DNA of 64,000 nt, from assembly GCF_000172635.2 (NCBI RefSeq), contig NC_018632.1, positions 930,001-994,000 on the forward strand. Direction: 5' to 3'. How positions within the stretch are numbered: the stretch's first letter is position 1; every line of letters begins with the position of its first letter. The notes beneath the pieces were generated by a model. It was not told the origin of the DNA and did no database searches. It saw only the letters and a program-made list of their open reading frames with translations. Position numbers and translations under genes: made by a program. This DNA comes from Alteromonas macleodii ATCC 27126. GTDB lineage: Bacteria > Pseudomonadota > Gammaproteobacteria > Enterobacterales > Alteromonadaceae. Below, one piece after another: positions 20,491 through 30,080 of this stretch.

Positions 20491-20880
20491 CATCGCAAAA
20501 TGGTGGTGAGGTGTCTGGACGTTAATTTTTCAGATGCTCTCACGGCCAATCAATTTGGTTTTGCCAATCAAGATATTAAGTCAAATCTGAAAGTTATTTG
20601 GGTAAACCACAGTCGTCACATGTACCACATTCAGACCGCTCAAATTAGTGGGCGAAGTTTCCTGAATATATACGGTTTAACTTTTATCTTTATTGGTATT
20701 ACAGGTTTTCGTTATTTCTATCAATTGGTTGACAAATTGGTAAGTTAATAATAACGTAAGGGTAGGCTTGAATTGGCAAGATCTGAAAGCGAAATGCCAT
20801 TACAAAGCACTAGTCATTTTATTTTTGGTTCGAAAAGCAACTTCGGACAATGCAACGAATATCGTCATTAGGAGACAGTC
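20491..20880. promoter_or_regulatory. Promoter region of the alginate catabolic operon
   Basis: I see no convincing gene; an 82-codon frame at 20500 lacks a ribosome site and family features. The region has an ATTGGTAT at 20692, a near-perfect dyad ATTGGT-TG-ACAAAT at 20724-20737, and an exact ATTGGTAA at 20736-20743. These are candidate operators for the GntR regulator. The ribosome site AGGAGA precedes the next gene's ATG at 20881. Confidence 0.6.
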
Positions 20881-21759
20881 ATGTCCAAACCAACCATTGG
20901 TTTTATCGGTTTAGGCCTTATGGGCGGCAATATGGTAGAAAACCTTCAGAACAAAGGCTACGCCGTTACCGTAATGGACTTAAATAAAGCTGCTGTGGAT
21001 AAATGTGTAGAACGCGGCGCAAAAACAGCGAAAACTGGTAAGGCACTTGCTGAAGCTTCAGACATCGTGATGTTGTGTCTAACCACCTCAGAAATAGTAG
21101 AAAAAGTTATCTATGCTGAAAATGGCGTGTTAGAAGGTTTGCAGGAGGGGTCTGTATTAGTAGATTTTGGTACATCAATCCCAGCATCTACTAAGAAAAT
21201 TGGCGCAGACTTGGCGAAGAAGGGCGTAGGTATGATTGACGCGCCTCTTGGAAGAACACCTGCACACGCAAAAGATGGCCTGTTAAACATTATGGCAGCA
21301 GGTGATATCGATACCTTTAACAAGGTAAAAGGTGTGCTGGAAGACCAAGGTGAAAATGTCTTTTATTTAGGCGCTTTAGGTTCCGGCCACACAACTAAGC
21401 TAATTAACAACTTCATCGGTATGACCACGGTCTGTGCCATGTCACAAGCCTTCGCTGTAGCAGAGAAGGCAGGCGTAGATAAGCAGCAGCTTTTCGACAT
21501 TATGTCTACAGGGCCTTCAAGTTCCCCTTTCATGCAATTCTGTAAAAATTATGCGGTTGATAACGTTAGTGATTTAGGCTTTTCAATTGCTAACGCTAAC
21601 AAAGACCTGGGCTACTTTTTGAAGATGGTTGAAGACCTAGGTACCGAATCAAAAATAGCGGAAGGCTCGTCTGCCAATTTGAACGCTGCGGTTGATGCGG
21701 GTTTAAGCCAAGGTAATGTACCTGAGATTTTCGAGTACTTTAAAACGCTGACTAAGTAA
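20881..21759 (+). CDS. NAD(P)-dependent beta-hydroxyacid dehydrogenase, probable DEH reductase
   Basis: The 292-residue protein belongs to the 3-hydroxyisobutyrate dehydrogenase family. It has a Rossmann motif GFIGLGLMGGNM near residue 7, the substrate-binding segment DAPLGRTPAHAKDG, and the catalytic Lys in GSGHTTKLINNF. In alginate loci such enzymes reduce 4-deoxy-L-erythro-5-hexoseulose uronate (DEH) to 2-keto-3-deoxygluconate (KDG). It is the first gene of a run with PL6, PL17, kdgF, an MFS transporter, kdgK and eda, which supports this role. DEH reductases of a different family (SDR) are also known, and tartronate semialdehyde reductase is an alternative name. Confidence 0.85.
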   Translation: MSKPTIGFIGLGLMGGNMVENLQNKGYAVTVMDLNKAAVDKCVERGAKTAKTGKALAEASDIVMLCLTTSEIVEKVIYAENGVLEGLQEGSVLVDFGTSIPASTKKIGADLAKKGVGMIDAPLGRTPAHAKDGLLNIMAAGDIDTFNKVKGVLEDQGENVFYLGALGSGHTTKLINNFIGMTTVCAMSQAFAVAEKAGVDKQQLFDIMSTGPSSSPFMQFCKNYAVDNVSDLGFSIANANKDLGYFLKMVEDLGTESKIAEGSSANLNAAVDAGLSQGNVPEIFEYFKTLTK

Positions 21760-21811
21760 TGTATCGACTACGTCGTCATCGCTCTTAAAGTGATCAAAAG
21801 GCAGGTATTTT

Positions 21812-24100
21812 ATGCAAGTGCAATTTATTAAGTGGCTAGCTGTGTTTATTGTTATTAGCGCTATGTCGTCAAACGCGGGCGCTAAACAATATACCGTTAG
21901 CTCACCAGATGAATACAACGCAATAGCATCGTCTCTTAAGGCGGGTGACGACGTAATTTTACAAAATGGTGTTTATCGAGACTTTGAAATTTTACTAGTA
22001 GGGCAGGGTAGCGCTGAAAAGCCCATTACGCTGACTGCGCAAACTAAAGGTAAGGTTATTCTGTCTGGTCGTTCTAACTTAAAGTTAGCTGGGCAGTATT
22101 TAGAAGTATCGGGTTTGGTATTCAAAGACGGATATACCCCTAGCAGCGCTGTTATCGCGTTTAGGAAAGATGCACAAACGCCAGCTAATTATTCACGAGT
22201 AAGTGAAGTAGTCATTGATGAGTACAGTAATCCGGACCGCCAAGAATCAGATTATTGGGTTGCACTTTATGGTAAGCACAACCGGTTTGACCATAACCAC
22301 CTGACGGGTAAGCGTAACAAGGGGGTTACTGTCGCTGTTCGGCTTAACGGCGAGGCACATCAAGAGAACCATCACAGTATCGATCATAACTACTTCGGTT
22401 ATCGCCCTGTATTCGGTTCAAACGGTGGAGAGACGTTAAGGATAGGTACAAGTCATTACTCTCTGAGTAATTCGAATACTCAGGTTATCAATAACATATT
22501 CGAACAAACTAATGGCGAAGTTGAAATTATTTCTGTTAAGTCTGGTGAGAACCTGCTGAAAGGAAACGTTTTTCTATCCGCCAAAGGCACCCTAACCCTT
22601 AGACACGGTAATAATAATCGCGTTGAAGATAATGTGTTTTTAGGCAATGGCGTGGACCATACCGGCGGAATTCGCGTTATCAATGAAGGCCAAGTGATAA
22701 CCAATAACTACTTGGAGGGGCTAACGGGTTATCGCTTTGGTAGTGGTTTTACGGTTATGAATGGTGTGCCTGACTCGCCTATCAATCGTTATCATCAGGT
22801 TAATAACGCGCAAATCACAAATAACTCATTCATTAACGTGTCACATATCCAACTTGGTGCTGGAAGCGATGAAGAGAGAAGCGCGGCACCTATAAACTCA
22901 TTGTTTGCCAATAACCTTATTTACAATGCTTCGCTAAACCAACCTTTTACATTATTTGATGATGTGAGCGGCATTACATTCGCTAACAATGTCGCTAATA
23001 CCAAAATGATAAAAGAACTTAGCGAAGGCTTTACTACTGCATCGCTGCCCCTTGTTAAGGGTGAGAATGGGCTTAACGTCGCTAAGCTAAACGAGCCTGA
23101 GGTAAAAGGCGCAGAAACAAAAGATGTTGGTGTTGCTTCTAACATGAACGTCGTATCAAAAAGTGACGTCGGCGTAAGCTGGTATCCCAAAATAGTACCT
23201 GAAGTGAACTTCGCTGCAGGTAAAACAATTATCGTAAGTGCCGATGCCGCTGAACTTATGACAGCACTTGAAAATGCCAGTGACGGAGATGTTATTACAA
23301 TCGCACCTGGCACAATCGTTGTGCCCAGTGTTCTTATTATCGATAAGACAATAATGGTAACTGCACAGACTCCCAAAGCTACAACACTGTCGTTCGAACG
23401 CTCCGCCTTGTTCGAAATACATGACAATGGAAATTTGAAGCTTGAAGGTTTGGTGCTTTCAGGGAAAGACAGCCCAGACGCTTTTGGCAATAGCGTTGTA
23501 AGAACGAAAAAGTGGGGCATGCTTCACAACTATGTTTTGAACGTAGAAAACTGTGATATCGAGCGTCTCGATATCAACCACTCTTTTAACTTCTTTACGT
23601 CTGGCAAAGGCGCGTTTGCCGATGACATATCACTCTCGAAAAATAGTTTTAACGGCATTACGGGCCATGTTTTAAGTCTTGATAAAGAGATAGAGGACTA
23701 CGGTATTTATAACGCTGAGTATGTCAGCATAACCAACAACACGTTTAGCAACATAAGTGGTAGCGTTGTAAATCTCTACCGAGGCGGTACCGATGAAAGT
23801 ACCTTTGGACCGCACTTAGACATGCAGGGCAACGTGCTAACTAACGTAGGCAGTGGTAAACGCAACAAGCAAAGTGCCAGTGTTTATCTTCATGGCGTGC
23901 AAGTTTCAACGCTAAAAAATAACAACTTTAATGAGTCTGAGCCTGTTGTGGTTAATCACACCGTTGGTGAGCCAATTACCGCAATAACAAACAATACATT
24001 CCTAAATACACCTATGCAAATGATTAAAGAGCTGTTTGCACCTGGTCCGCATACTGCGGTCTTGAATGACAATGTTTCCACGAAAGCGAACAAGAGGTAA
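21812..24100 (+). CDS. PL6 family alginate lyase (AlyGC-like)
   Basis: The 762-residue protein has a signal peptide (to about residue 24) followed by two right-handed beta-helix regions, about 25-400 and 470-760, as in Glaciecola AlyGC. The catalytic Lys and Arg are K243 (ISVKSG) and R264 (LTLRHGN), 21 residues apart, and the calcium-binding residues recalled from AlyGC correspond to N204, E236 and E238. PL6 enzymes cleave alginate by beta-elimination, giving unsaturated oligomers or monomers. The second helix may be the dimerisation or accessory part. It is the second gene of the operon, 52 bases after the reductase, and ends 6 bases before the PL17 gene. Confidence 0.93.
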   Translation: MQVQFIKWLAVFIVISAMSSNAGAKQYTVSSPDEYNAIASSLKAGDDVILQNGVYRDFEILLVGQGSAEKPITLTAQTKGKVILSGRSNLKLAGQYLEVSGLVFKDGYTPSSAVIAFRKDAQTPANYSRVSEVVIDEYSNPDRQESDYWVALYGKHNRFDHNHLTGKRNKGVTVAVRLNGEAHQENHHSIDHNYFGYRPVFGSNGGETLRIGTSHYSLSNSNTQVINNIFEQTNGEVEIISVKSGENLLKGNVFLSAKGTLTLRHGNNNRVEDNVFLGNGVDHTGGIRVINEGQVITNNYLEGLTGYRFGSGFTVMNGVPDSPINRYHQVNNAQITNNSFINVSHIQLGAGSDEERSAAPINSLFANNLIYNASLNQPFTLFDDVSGITFANNVANTKMIKELSEGFTTASLPLVKGENGLNVAKLNEPEVKGAETKDVGVASNMNVVSKSDVGVSWYPKIVPEVNFAAGKTIIVSADAAELMTALENASDGDVITIAPGTIVVPSVLIIDKTIMVTAQTPKATTLSFERSALFEIHDNGNLKLEGLVLSGKDSPDAFGNSVVRTKKWGMLHNYVLNVENCDIERLDINHSFNFFTSGKGAFADDISLSKNSFNGITGHVLSLDKEIEDYGIYNAEYVSITNNTFSNISGSVVNLYRGGTDESTFGPHLDMQGNVLTNVGSGKRNKQSASVYLHGVQVSTLKNNNFNESEPVVVNHTVGEPITAITNNTFLNTPMQMIKELFAPGPHTAVLNDNVSTKANKR

Positions 24101-24106
24101 TGGGCA

Positions 24107-26311
24107 ATGATTAAAAACCTCTGTTCCCTACAACAAAAATCTGCGCTTTTACTTTTCATTTTTTGTTCGCTTTCTTTTTCTTCTCTAGCCGCTCACCCTA
24201 ACTTGGTGATCACGCAAGACGACGTTGTAAAAATGCGCAACGCCATAATGCAAGAAGGGCGTTTCCAAGATGCTTATTTGCAAGTTAAGCAAGAGGTAGA
24301 TTTGCATTTAGCAATGCCAAACGTTGTTCCTGTGCCAAAAGACGGCGGCGGTGGTTACACTCACGAACGTCATAAAAAGAACTATCAGCTTATGTATAAC
24401 GCTGGCGTGGTGTACCAAATTAGTGATAACGAAAAGTATGCGGATTATGTAAAAAGTCTCTTGTTAGATTATGCCGCACTTTATCCTACATTAGGGTTAC
24501 ACCCACAGCGTAAAGTGAACGCCCAAAACCCTGGTGTTTTCTTCTGGCAAAGCCTAAACGAAGCCGTATGGCTTGTGAATACTATTCAAGCTTACGACTT
24601 GATATACAACACGCTTGATGAAGAAGATCGAAGCGTAATTGAGAACCAACTGTTGCGTCCTGTCGCGTTGTTCTTATCAGAGGGTCAACCGTCTACGTTT
24701 AATAAAGTACACAACCACGGAACGTGGGCTACCGCTGGCGTAGGTATGGCAGGGTATGTGTTAAACGAACCAGAATGGGTTGAAAAAGCACTTTACGACC
24801 TTGAAAAGTCAGGCAAAGGTGGTTTTTTAAAACAGCTCGATACGCTATTTTCCCCTCAAGGCTACTATAACGAAGGGCCGTACTACCAACGCTACGCGCT
24901 AATGCCGTTCGTTACGTTCGCTAAAGCAATTGAAAATAATGAGCCTCAACGCAATATTTTCGACTACCGCGATAAGGTTTTGCTTAAAGCAATAAATACC
25001 ACCATTCAGCTTAGCTACAATGGATTGTTCTTCCCAATCAATGACGCAATTAAAAGCAAAGGCATAGATACTATTGAGTTAGTGTATGGTGTTGCTGTGG
25101 CGTATCAGCAAACAAAAGATAAAGGCTTACTGGATATTGCCAAGCAGCAAGGGCGAATTGTACTCACAGGCGATGGTGTTGACGTAGCGAAGGCGCTGGA
25201 TGAGAACAAAGCAGCGCCTTATATTTTCGAATCGATGGCCTTGGGTGACGGTAAAGATGGCGATGAAGGTGCATTAGTAATTATGCGCACTGAAGAACCT
25301 CAGGGTGAAACAGTGTTATTTAAACCTGCAGCCCAAGGTTTAGGACATGGGCATTTCGATAAACTAACATGGCAGCTTTACGATAAAGGCAGTGAGATTG
25401 TAACCGACTATGGTGCGGCACGATTCTTAAATGTAGAAGCCAAATTTGGTGGTCGTTACCTTCCAGAAAATAATAGCTATGCCAAACAAACCGTTGCGCA
25501 CAATACGGTAGTGGTTGATGAGCAAAGTCATTTCTCTTTTAACTTGGAAAAGGCGAATGCGAATGCGCCTACGCTACACTTCTTTGAAAATAACGAGCAC
25601 GGTACAGTTGCTCGCGCCAGCATCGAAACTGCCTATGACGATGTTGTACTTGATAGAACGATAGCGCTGCTTTCTTTACCTACCTTAAATAAGCGCATTG
25701 TTGTTGATGTGTTTGATGTATCTAGTGACAAGCCGCACACCTACGATTTACCACTGCATTATAGCGGCCATTTAATTGATACTAACTTTGAATATCAGGG
25801 TTATACCAATACGTTATCTGCACTAGGAAGCGTAAGTGGATATCAGCACTTGTGGCTAAGGGCGAAGGGTATTCCGAAAGCTGATATGGCTAGAGTGACT
25901 TGGCTAAATAGTAATGGCCGTTTCTATTCACAACACAGCGTTACAAAAGGCAACGAAACCTTTCTATTTACCCAGCTAGGTGCCGGTGACCCAAATTTCA
26001 ATCTTCGCAACGAGAGCAGCGTGATACGCAGGGTAGAAGGTAAGGCACATCACCAATTCGTTTCCGTTCTAGAGCCTCACGGTGAATACAACCCTAGTAA
26101 GGAATATACCTTGGGTGCAGAAAGCATTATTACATCAGTTCAGACAGTAAAAAACGACACATTGCTTTTACTTGTAATAAAGGCAGCTGAACAGCAGTTT
26201 CTAATAGCCATAAATACCACAGACGGTAGCGAGTCGACCGAGTCTGTTTCTTTTGATTTTGATAAAAACCGTTACACGCTTTCAAGCCGTTTCGCTGTGT
26301 ATGCGCTGTAA
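24107..26311 (+). CDS. PL17 oligoalginate lyase (Alg17C-like), heparinase II/III type
   Basis: The 734-residue protein has a signal peptide, an N-terminal alpha/alpha toroid with the KVHNHGTWATAG motif (N203, H204) and the EGPYYQRYA motif (Y260), and a beta-sheet domain from about 380 with GLGHGHFDKL (H414/H416). These match the catalytic residues recalled for Saccharophagus Alg17C. PL17 enzymes release unsaturated monouronates from oligoalginate ends. The gene is 6 bases after the PL6 gene and 18 bases before kdgF, so they are expressed together. It is probably periplasmic. Confidence 0.94.
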   Translation: MIKNLCSLQQKSALLLFIFCSLSFSSLAAHPNLVITQDDVVKMRNAIMQEGRFQDAYLQVKQEVDLHLAMPNVVPVPKDGGGGYTHERHKKNYQLMYNAGVVYQISDNEKYADYVKSLLLDYAALYPTLGLHPQRKVNAQNPGVFFWQSLNEAVWLVNTIQAYDLIYNTLDEEDRSVIENQLLRPVALFLSEGQPSTFNKVHNHGTWATAGVGMAGYVLNEPEWVEKALYDLEKSGKGGFLKQLDTLFSPQGYYNEGPYYQRYALMPFVTFAKAIENNEPQRNIFDYRDKVLLKAINTTIQLSYNGLFFPINDAIKSKGIDTIELVYGVAVAYQQTKDKGLLDIAKQQGRIVLTGDGVDVAKALDENKAAPYIFESMALGDGKDGDEGALVIMRTEEPQGETVLFKPAAQGLGHGHFDKLTWQLYDKGSEIVTDYGAARFLNVEAKFGGRYLPENNSYAKQTVAHNTVVVDEQSHFSFNLEKANANAPTLHFFENNEHGTVARASIETAYDDVVLDRTIALLSLPTLNKRIVVDVFDVSSDKPHTYDLPLHYSGHLIDTNFEYQGYTNTLSALGSVSGYQHLWLRAKGIPKADMARVTWLNSNGRFYSQHSVTKGNETFLFTQLGAGDPNFNLRNESSVIRRVEGKAHHQFVSVLEPHGEYNPSKEYTLGAESIITSVQTVKNDTLLLLVIKAAEQQFLIAINTTDGSESTESVSFDFDKNRYTLSSRFAVYAL

Positions 26312-26329
26312 TTTTTTAGGATTTACGTT

Positions 26330-26674
26330 ATGAATAAGCAAAGCGAACATTTTTTATTTGGCAACGAGACAGAGATTGAAGACTTAGGCAATGGCTTAAA
26401 GCGTCAAATGCTGGGGTTTAATCATGAACTTATGGCAGTAAAGGTATTTTTTGATAAAGGTGCAGAAGGGTATACCCATGCACATCGCCATTCTCAGGTG
26501 ACGTATGTTGAAGAAGGTGAGTTTCATTTCAGCATTGGTGGTGAAATGAAGATTTTGAGGAAAGGGGATAGCTGTCTTATCCCACCTCACGTAGAGCATG
26601 GTGCAGTTTGCCCTACAGGCGGCATTCTAATAGATACTTTTAGCCCAGCTCGCGAAGATTTTGTGGGAGAATAA
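26330..26674 (+). CDS. kdgF: KdgF, cupin protein converting unsaturated uronates to DEH
   Basis: The 114-residue small cupin has the typical metal-binding histidines in HAHRHSQVTYVEEGEF and PPHVEHGA. KdgF speeds the ring-opening of 4,5-unsaturated monouronate to the linear ketone DEH, which otherwise happens slowly. It sits between the PL17 gene, which makes the unsaturated monouronate, and the MFS transporter (2-base gap), fitting this step. No signal peptide is visible, so it acts in the cytoplasm. Confidence 0.93.
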   Translation: MNKQSEHFLFGNETEIEDLGNGLKRQMLGFNHELMAVKVFFDKGAEGYTHAHRHSQVTYVEEGEFHFSIGGEMKILRKGDSCLIPPHVEHGAVCPTGGILIDTFSPAREDFVGE

Positions 26675-26676
26675 TA

Positions 26677-27972
26677 ATGAAAATTAATGGCTTGCGATGG
26701 TGGGTAATTGCCCTTATCGCGCTAGCAACCATAATTAACTACATCGATAGACAGGCACTCAGTGTGCTTTGGCCAGACATTGTTGAAGATCTATTTCCCG
26801 ACGAATCTGCATTAGAGCGCAAACAAATTTATGCGAATATTTCTATTGTCTTCGTTTTCGCTTACGCCTTTGGGCAAGCTATTTTCGGAAAAATCTTCGA
26901 TTGGATAGGTACCCGTATTGGGTTTGTATTATCAATAGGCGTGTGGTCTCTTGCTACCGTGCTTCACGCATTTGCACAAGGCTTTCTGAGTTTTGCTATT
27001 TTTCGCGCCATTCTTGGTGTAGCAGAAGCGGGTAACTGGCCAGGCGCAGCGAAAGGCAATGCCGAGTGGTTTCCAACTAAAGAGCGTGCGTTGGCACAGG
27101 GTATTTTTAATTCTGGCGCTGCGATAGGTGGAATAATTGCTATCCCAGCTATCGCTATGATGACCATTTACTTTAGTTGGCAGCTTATTTTTATTGTTGT
27201 GGGGTCTTTGGGCTTTTTGTGGCTGGTGCCGTGGCTTGTTCTTGTTAAAGCTCCGCCTGGCTCACACCCGTGGATAACTGATGAAGAAAAGCAGTACATA
27301 CTCACTGGCCAGCGCATGGTTTCGAGTGATGACGCCGCTGATTGTGAGAGCGAATACAATCCCTCTACAAAGGAGCTACTGTCGAAAAAGCAAAGTTGGG
27401 GCGTAATTATCGCTTCCGCTGCTATCGACCCTATTTGGTGGCTATTTGTATTCTGGATCCCAATTTACCTTAACGAAGTGTATGGGATGGATGTTAAGTC
27501 TATTGGTCTGTATGGATGGGTTCCGTATGTTGGCGCCATGCTGGGCGCATGGTTCGGCGGCTTACTCGCGCAGAACCGCATAAAGGCAGGCTGGAATACC
27601 GATAAAACCCGAAAACTCGTTATCACGCTGGGTTGTGTGATTATGCTTCCTTCGCTACTGGCGATGGCAAATCCGGGGTCTGCAATTACAGCGGTGTTGA
27701 TTATGGCTGTCATTTTATTTGGTTTTCAAACGGCTATCGGAAATGTTCAAACACTACCCAGCGACTTGCTGGGGAAAAAGTCGGTGGGAACCTTGTCTGG
27801 GTTTTCCGGAATGGCCGCGAAATTAGGCGCTGTGGGGTTAACTTCATTGGTACCCATGTTAACCGCCGATGGCAACTATACTCCTGCTTTTATTATTGGT
27901 GCATCGCTTGCCATTATTGCCGCTGCTGCGGTGTGGCTTCTCATTCCTAAAATCGAACCAATAAAGCAATAG
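26677..27972 (+). CDS. MFS transporter of the hexuronate/DEH type
   Basis: The 431-residue protein has about 12 transmembrane helices, the DRQALSVLWPDI opening of the anion:cation symporter (ExuT/DgoT) family, and IGTRIGFVLSIGVWS, GIFNSGAAIGGIIA and GKKSVGTLSGFSGMAAKLG segments. Members of this family import hexuronates such as galacturonate. In alginate loci homologues import unsaturated monouronates/DEH (ToaABC-like function) across the inner membrane. Substrate is inferred from neighbours. It follows kdgF by 2 bases. Confidence 0.85.
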   Translation: MKINGLRWWVIALIALATIINYIDRQALSVLWPDIVEDLFPDESALERKQIYANISIVFVFAYAFGQAIFGKIFDWIGTRIGFVLSIGVWSLATVLHAFAQGFLSFAIFRAILGVAEAGNWPGAAKGNAEWFPTKERALAQGIFNSGAAIGGIIAIPAIAMMTIYFSWQLIFIVVGSLGFLWLVPWLVLVKAPPGSHPWITDEEKQYILTGQRMVSSDDAADCESEYNPSTKELLSKKQSWGVIIASAAIDPIWWLFVFWIPIYLNEVYGMDVKSIGLYGWVPYVGAMLGAWFGGLLAQNRIKAGWNTDKTRKLVITLGCVIMLPSLLAMANPGSAITAVLIMAVILFGFQTAIGNVQTLPSDLLGKKSVGTLSGFSGMAAKLGAVGLTSLVPMLTADGNYTPAFIIGASLAIIAAAAVWLLIPKIEPIKQ

Positions 27973-27979
27973 TGTTTTT

Positions 27980-28009
27980 ACTGTGGGCTCGATTTTATCA
28001 GCCCACAGT
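27980..28009 (+). other. Intergenic hairpin between MFS gene and kdgK
   Basis: ACTGTGGGCT (27980-27989) and AGCCCACAGT (28000-28009) form a perfect 10-bp stem with a 10-base loop. It is not followed by a T run, so it may protect or process the operon mRNA rather than end it, or be a leaky stop. Confidence 0.6.
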
Positions 28010-28039
28010 CTCTATGAATTACCAAACAAGGCGTACCAA

Positions 28040-28975
28040 ATGAAAAAGCTAAGCTTTATGGGCGAATGCATGGTTGAACTGCGCTCAAATGAAGGCTCTG
28101 ATACATCGCTACATCAATCGTTCGCAGGCGATGTGTACAATTCTGCCGTTTACTTAAAGCGATGTTTTTCTGATATACAGGTGGGGTTTGTTACTGTCGT
28201 CGGAAACGACACCTTTAGCTCTCGCATGAAGGACAACTTTGAAGTGGAAGGGCTAGATACCTCATTCGTGTTTTCAAATGAAAATCGCTCTGCAGGTCTT
28301 TATTTAATTGATACTGATGCTTCGGGAGAGCGCAGCTTTACCTATTGGCGATCACAATCTGCCGCTAAAACCATCATGTCATTCCTTAAACCAGAAGCGT
28401 TAAGCACATTGTCTGAAAACGATATGTTTATGTTCTCTGGTATTTCCATTGCCATTATCCCACGCGACGAACGGCCGTCGTTCTTCCGTTTTATTGAGGC
28501 GTTAAAAGAGAGTGGCGTAAAAATTGTGTTCGACCCTAACTATCGTGCACGACTTTGGGAAACACCTGATGAAGCAAGTAAGAACTTCAAGCAGGCACTT
28601 TCGCTTTGTGATGTAGCACTCGTTGGCGTGGAAGACATTATTGAGCTTTTTGATATTGAAAGTGCAAACGATGCCTTAGCCCTTTGCGAATCATTTGGCG
28701 TCAGTGAAATCGTTATCAAGAATGGACCTTTATCAGTGCTCACCGTGTTAGACGGTGAACGTTTGGAGCACGCTATTGTTCCAGTTGCCAACGTAGTCGA
28801 TACCACATCGGCCGGCGATGCATTTAACGGTGTGTATTTAGGCAGCAGGCTTAATGATGTGCCTATTTCTCGTTCGGTTGAATTTGCAGCAAAAGCAGCA
28901 GGCACTGTGATTCAGCATCGCGGAGCCATCATCCCACGAGGAATCGTTGAAACGGCATTAGCTGAACAACGCTAA
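28040..28975 (+). CDS. kdgK: KdgK, 2-keto-3-deoxygluconate kinase
   Basis: The 311-residue PfkB-family kinase phosphorylates KDG to KDPG. Features are the FMGECMVELR start, AGDVYNSAVYLKR sugar-binding segment, and the C-terminal DTTSAGDAFNGVYLG with the catalytic Asp. I chose the ATG at 28040, since the frame's longer start at 27983 lies within the preceding hairpin. The order after transport and before eda follows the pathway. Confidence 0.92.
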   Translation: MKKLSFMGECMVELRSNEGSDTSLHQSFAGDVYNSAVYLKRCFSDIQVGFVTVVGNDTFSSRMKDNFEVEGLDTSFVFSNENRSAGLYLIDTDASGERSFTYWRSQSAAKTIMSFLKPEALSTLSENDMFMFSGISIAIIPRDERPSFFRFIEALKESGVKIVFDPNYRARLWETPDEASKNFKQALSLCDVALVGVEDIIELFDIESANDALALCESFGVSEIVIKNGPLSVLTVLDGERLEHAIVPVANVVDTTSAGDAFNGVYLGSRLNDVPISRSVEFAAKAAGTVIQHRGAIIPRGIVETALAEQR

Positions 28976-29100
28976 ATAATTACTGAACAATTGACACTTA
29001 TTTTTTGTTAGATGTAAGCGGTGGCACATCCATCACACTGTTTGCAGAACACCTTTCAGGTTAAGGCCTATTAACATTCAACAAATAGAGAGACCATTTT

Positions 29101-29718
29101 ATGACACGCTTTTCTGAACTTATGTCAGGCCAAACCCTGTTGCCAATTATTCAGGCAGATTCCCCTGAACAAGGTGTGAATATTGCGAAAGCAATGTCGA
29201 AGGCAGGCTTAAACCTTGTAGAGGTTGTGCTTAGAACAGAGGCCTCACTTGAAGCGCTTAGCGCCATTAAGTCAGAAGTACCTTCACTCATTGTGGGGGC
29301 AGGCACAGTGATAAACGAAGAGGTATTATCTGCCGCTATTGAAGTGGGCAGTGACTTTATCGTTACGCCTGCGGTATCTAATTCACTGTTAAATGCGTTA
29401 GAGGCATGTCAGATACCGGTATTGCCTGGTGTGTCGAATACTGCAGACATACTAATGACGCTTGAAGCTGGTTTCACTGAACAAAAGCTTTTTCCAGCAT
29501 CTCTATCAGGTGGTGCACCTTTTTTAAAAGCAGTGTCATCGGTATTTCGCGATGTTAAGTTTTGTCCTACAGGCGGCGTGAATCAATTGAACAAAACTGA
29601 TTACCTTTCGCTACCTAACGTATTTGCAGTTGGTGGAACGTGGGTCGCGAAAAAAGAGTGGGTAAGCGAAGAAAACTGGGAAGCAATAACGCAGTCTTGC
29701 CAAGAGGCAAACGCATAA
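29101..29718 (+). CDS. eda: Eda, KDPG aldolase (2-dehydro-3-deoxy-phosphogluconate aldolase)
   Basis: The 205-residue class I aldolase splits KDPG into pyruvate and glyceraldehyde-3-phosphate. The Schiff-base Lys is in EQKLFPASLSGG, and the proton-transfer Glu in VVLRTEAS. It may also act as 2-keto-4-hydroxyglutarate aldolase. It ends the catabolic gene run. A 125-base gap from kdgK includes no operator I can see; it may share the same message. Confidence 0.93.
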   Translation: MTRFSELMSGQTLLPIIQADSPEQGVNIAKAMSKAGLNLVEVVLRTEASLEALSAIKSEVPSLIVGAGTVINEEVLSAAIEVGSDFIVTPAVSNSLLNALEACQIPVLPGVSNTADILMTLEAGFTEQKLFPASLSGGAPFLKAVSSVFRDVKFCPTGGVNQLNKTDYLSLPNVFAVGGTWVAKKEWVSEENWEAITQSCQEANA

Positions 29719-30080
29719 TTTGTTGCTTAGAAGGGGCGTTTATCCGCCCTTTGTTCTCATTAACTAACCTACTTGTATGACCAAATTGTAGTTTGATACA
29801 CTTTTTTTTCGATTTCTTGTTTTAATTTTGTTCAATCGCCAAAAGGCGATTATAATTAAGTTGTTGATAATAAATGCTAATGTTTTTGTTTTTCTTGCTT
29901 TAGAGCTTGAATTGAAATATTACCAATTGCGTGTATATTGACGCTATATAAAGTTAAGAATAGCAATTTAGTTCGACGGGTAGTCTGCAACGGCAGAAAA
30001 ATAAATATACCGCCAGAGCTAGAGAAAGTTGCACAGTGGGCGCGTAATGCGCACTACGTTTAATTGAAAAGGTTTCGAAC
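29719..30080. promoter_or_regulatory. Intergenic region with eda terminator candidates and GntR promoter
   Basis: A GC-rich hairpin (about 29728-29748, AGGGGCG with CGCCCTT) may end eda. A second small hairpin AATCGCC-AAAA-GGCGATT lies at 29834-29851. An exact ATTGGTAA site on the minus strand (TTACCAAT, 29920-29927) sits 154 bases before the regulator start and suggests autoregulation. The rest is AT-rich. Confidence 0.5.

Noticed and set aside
20500..20748. 82-codon frame after the TonB receptor
   Set aside because: No family features or ribosome site and it spans operator-like sequences, so it is likely non-coding.
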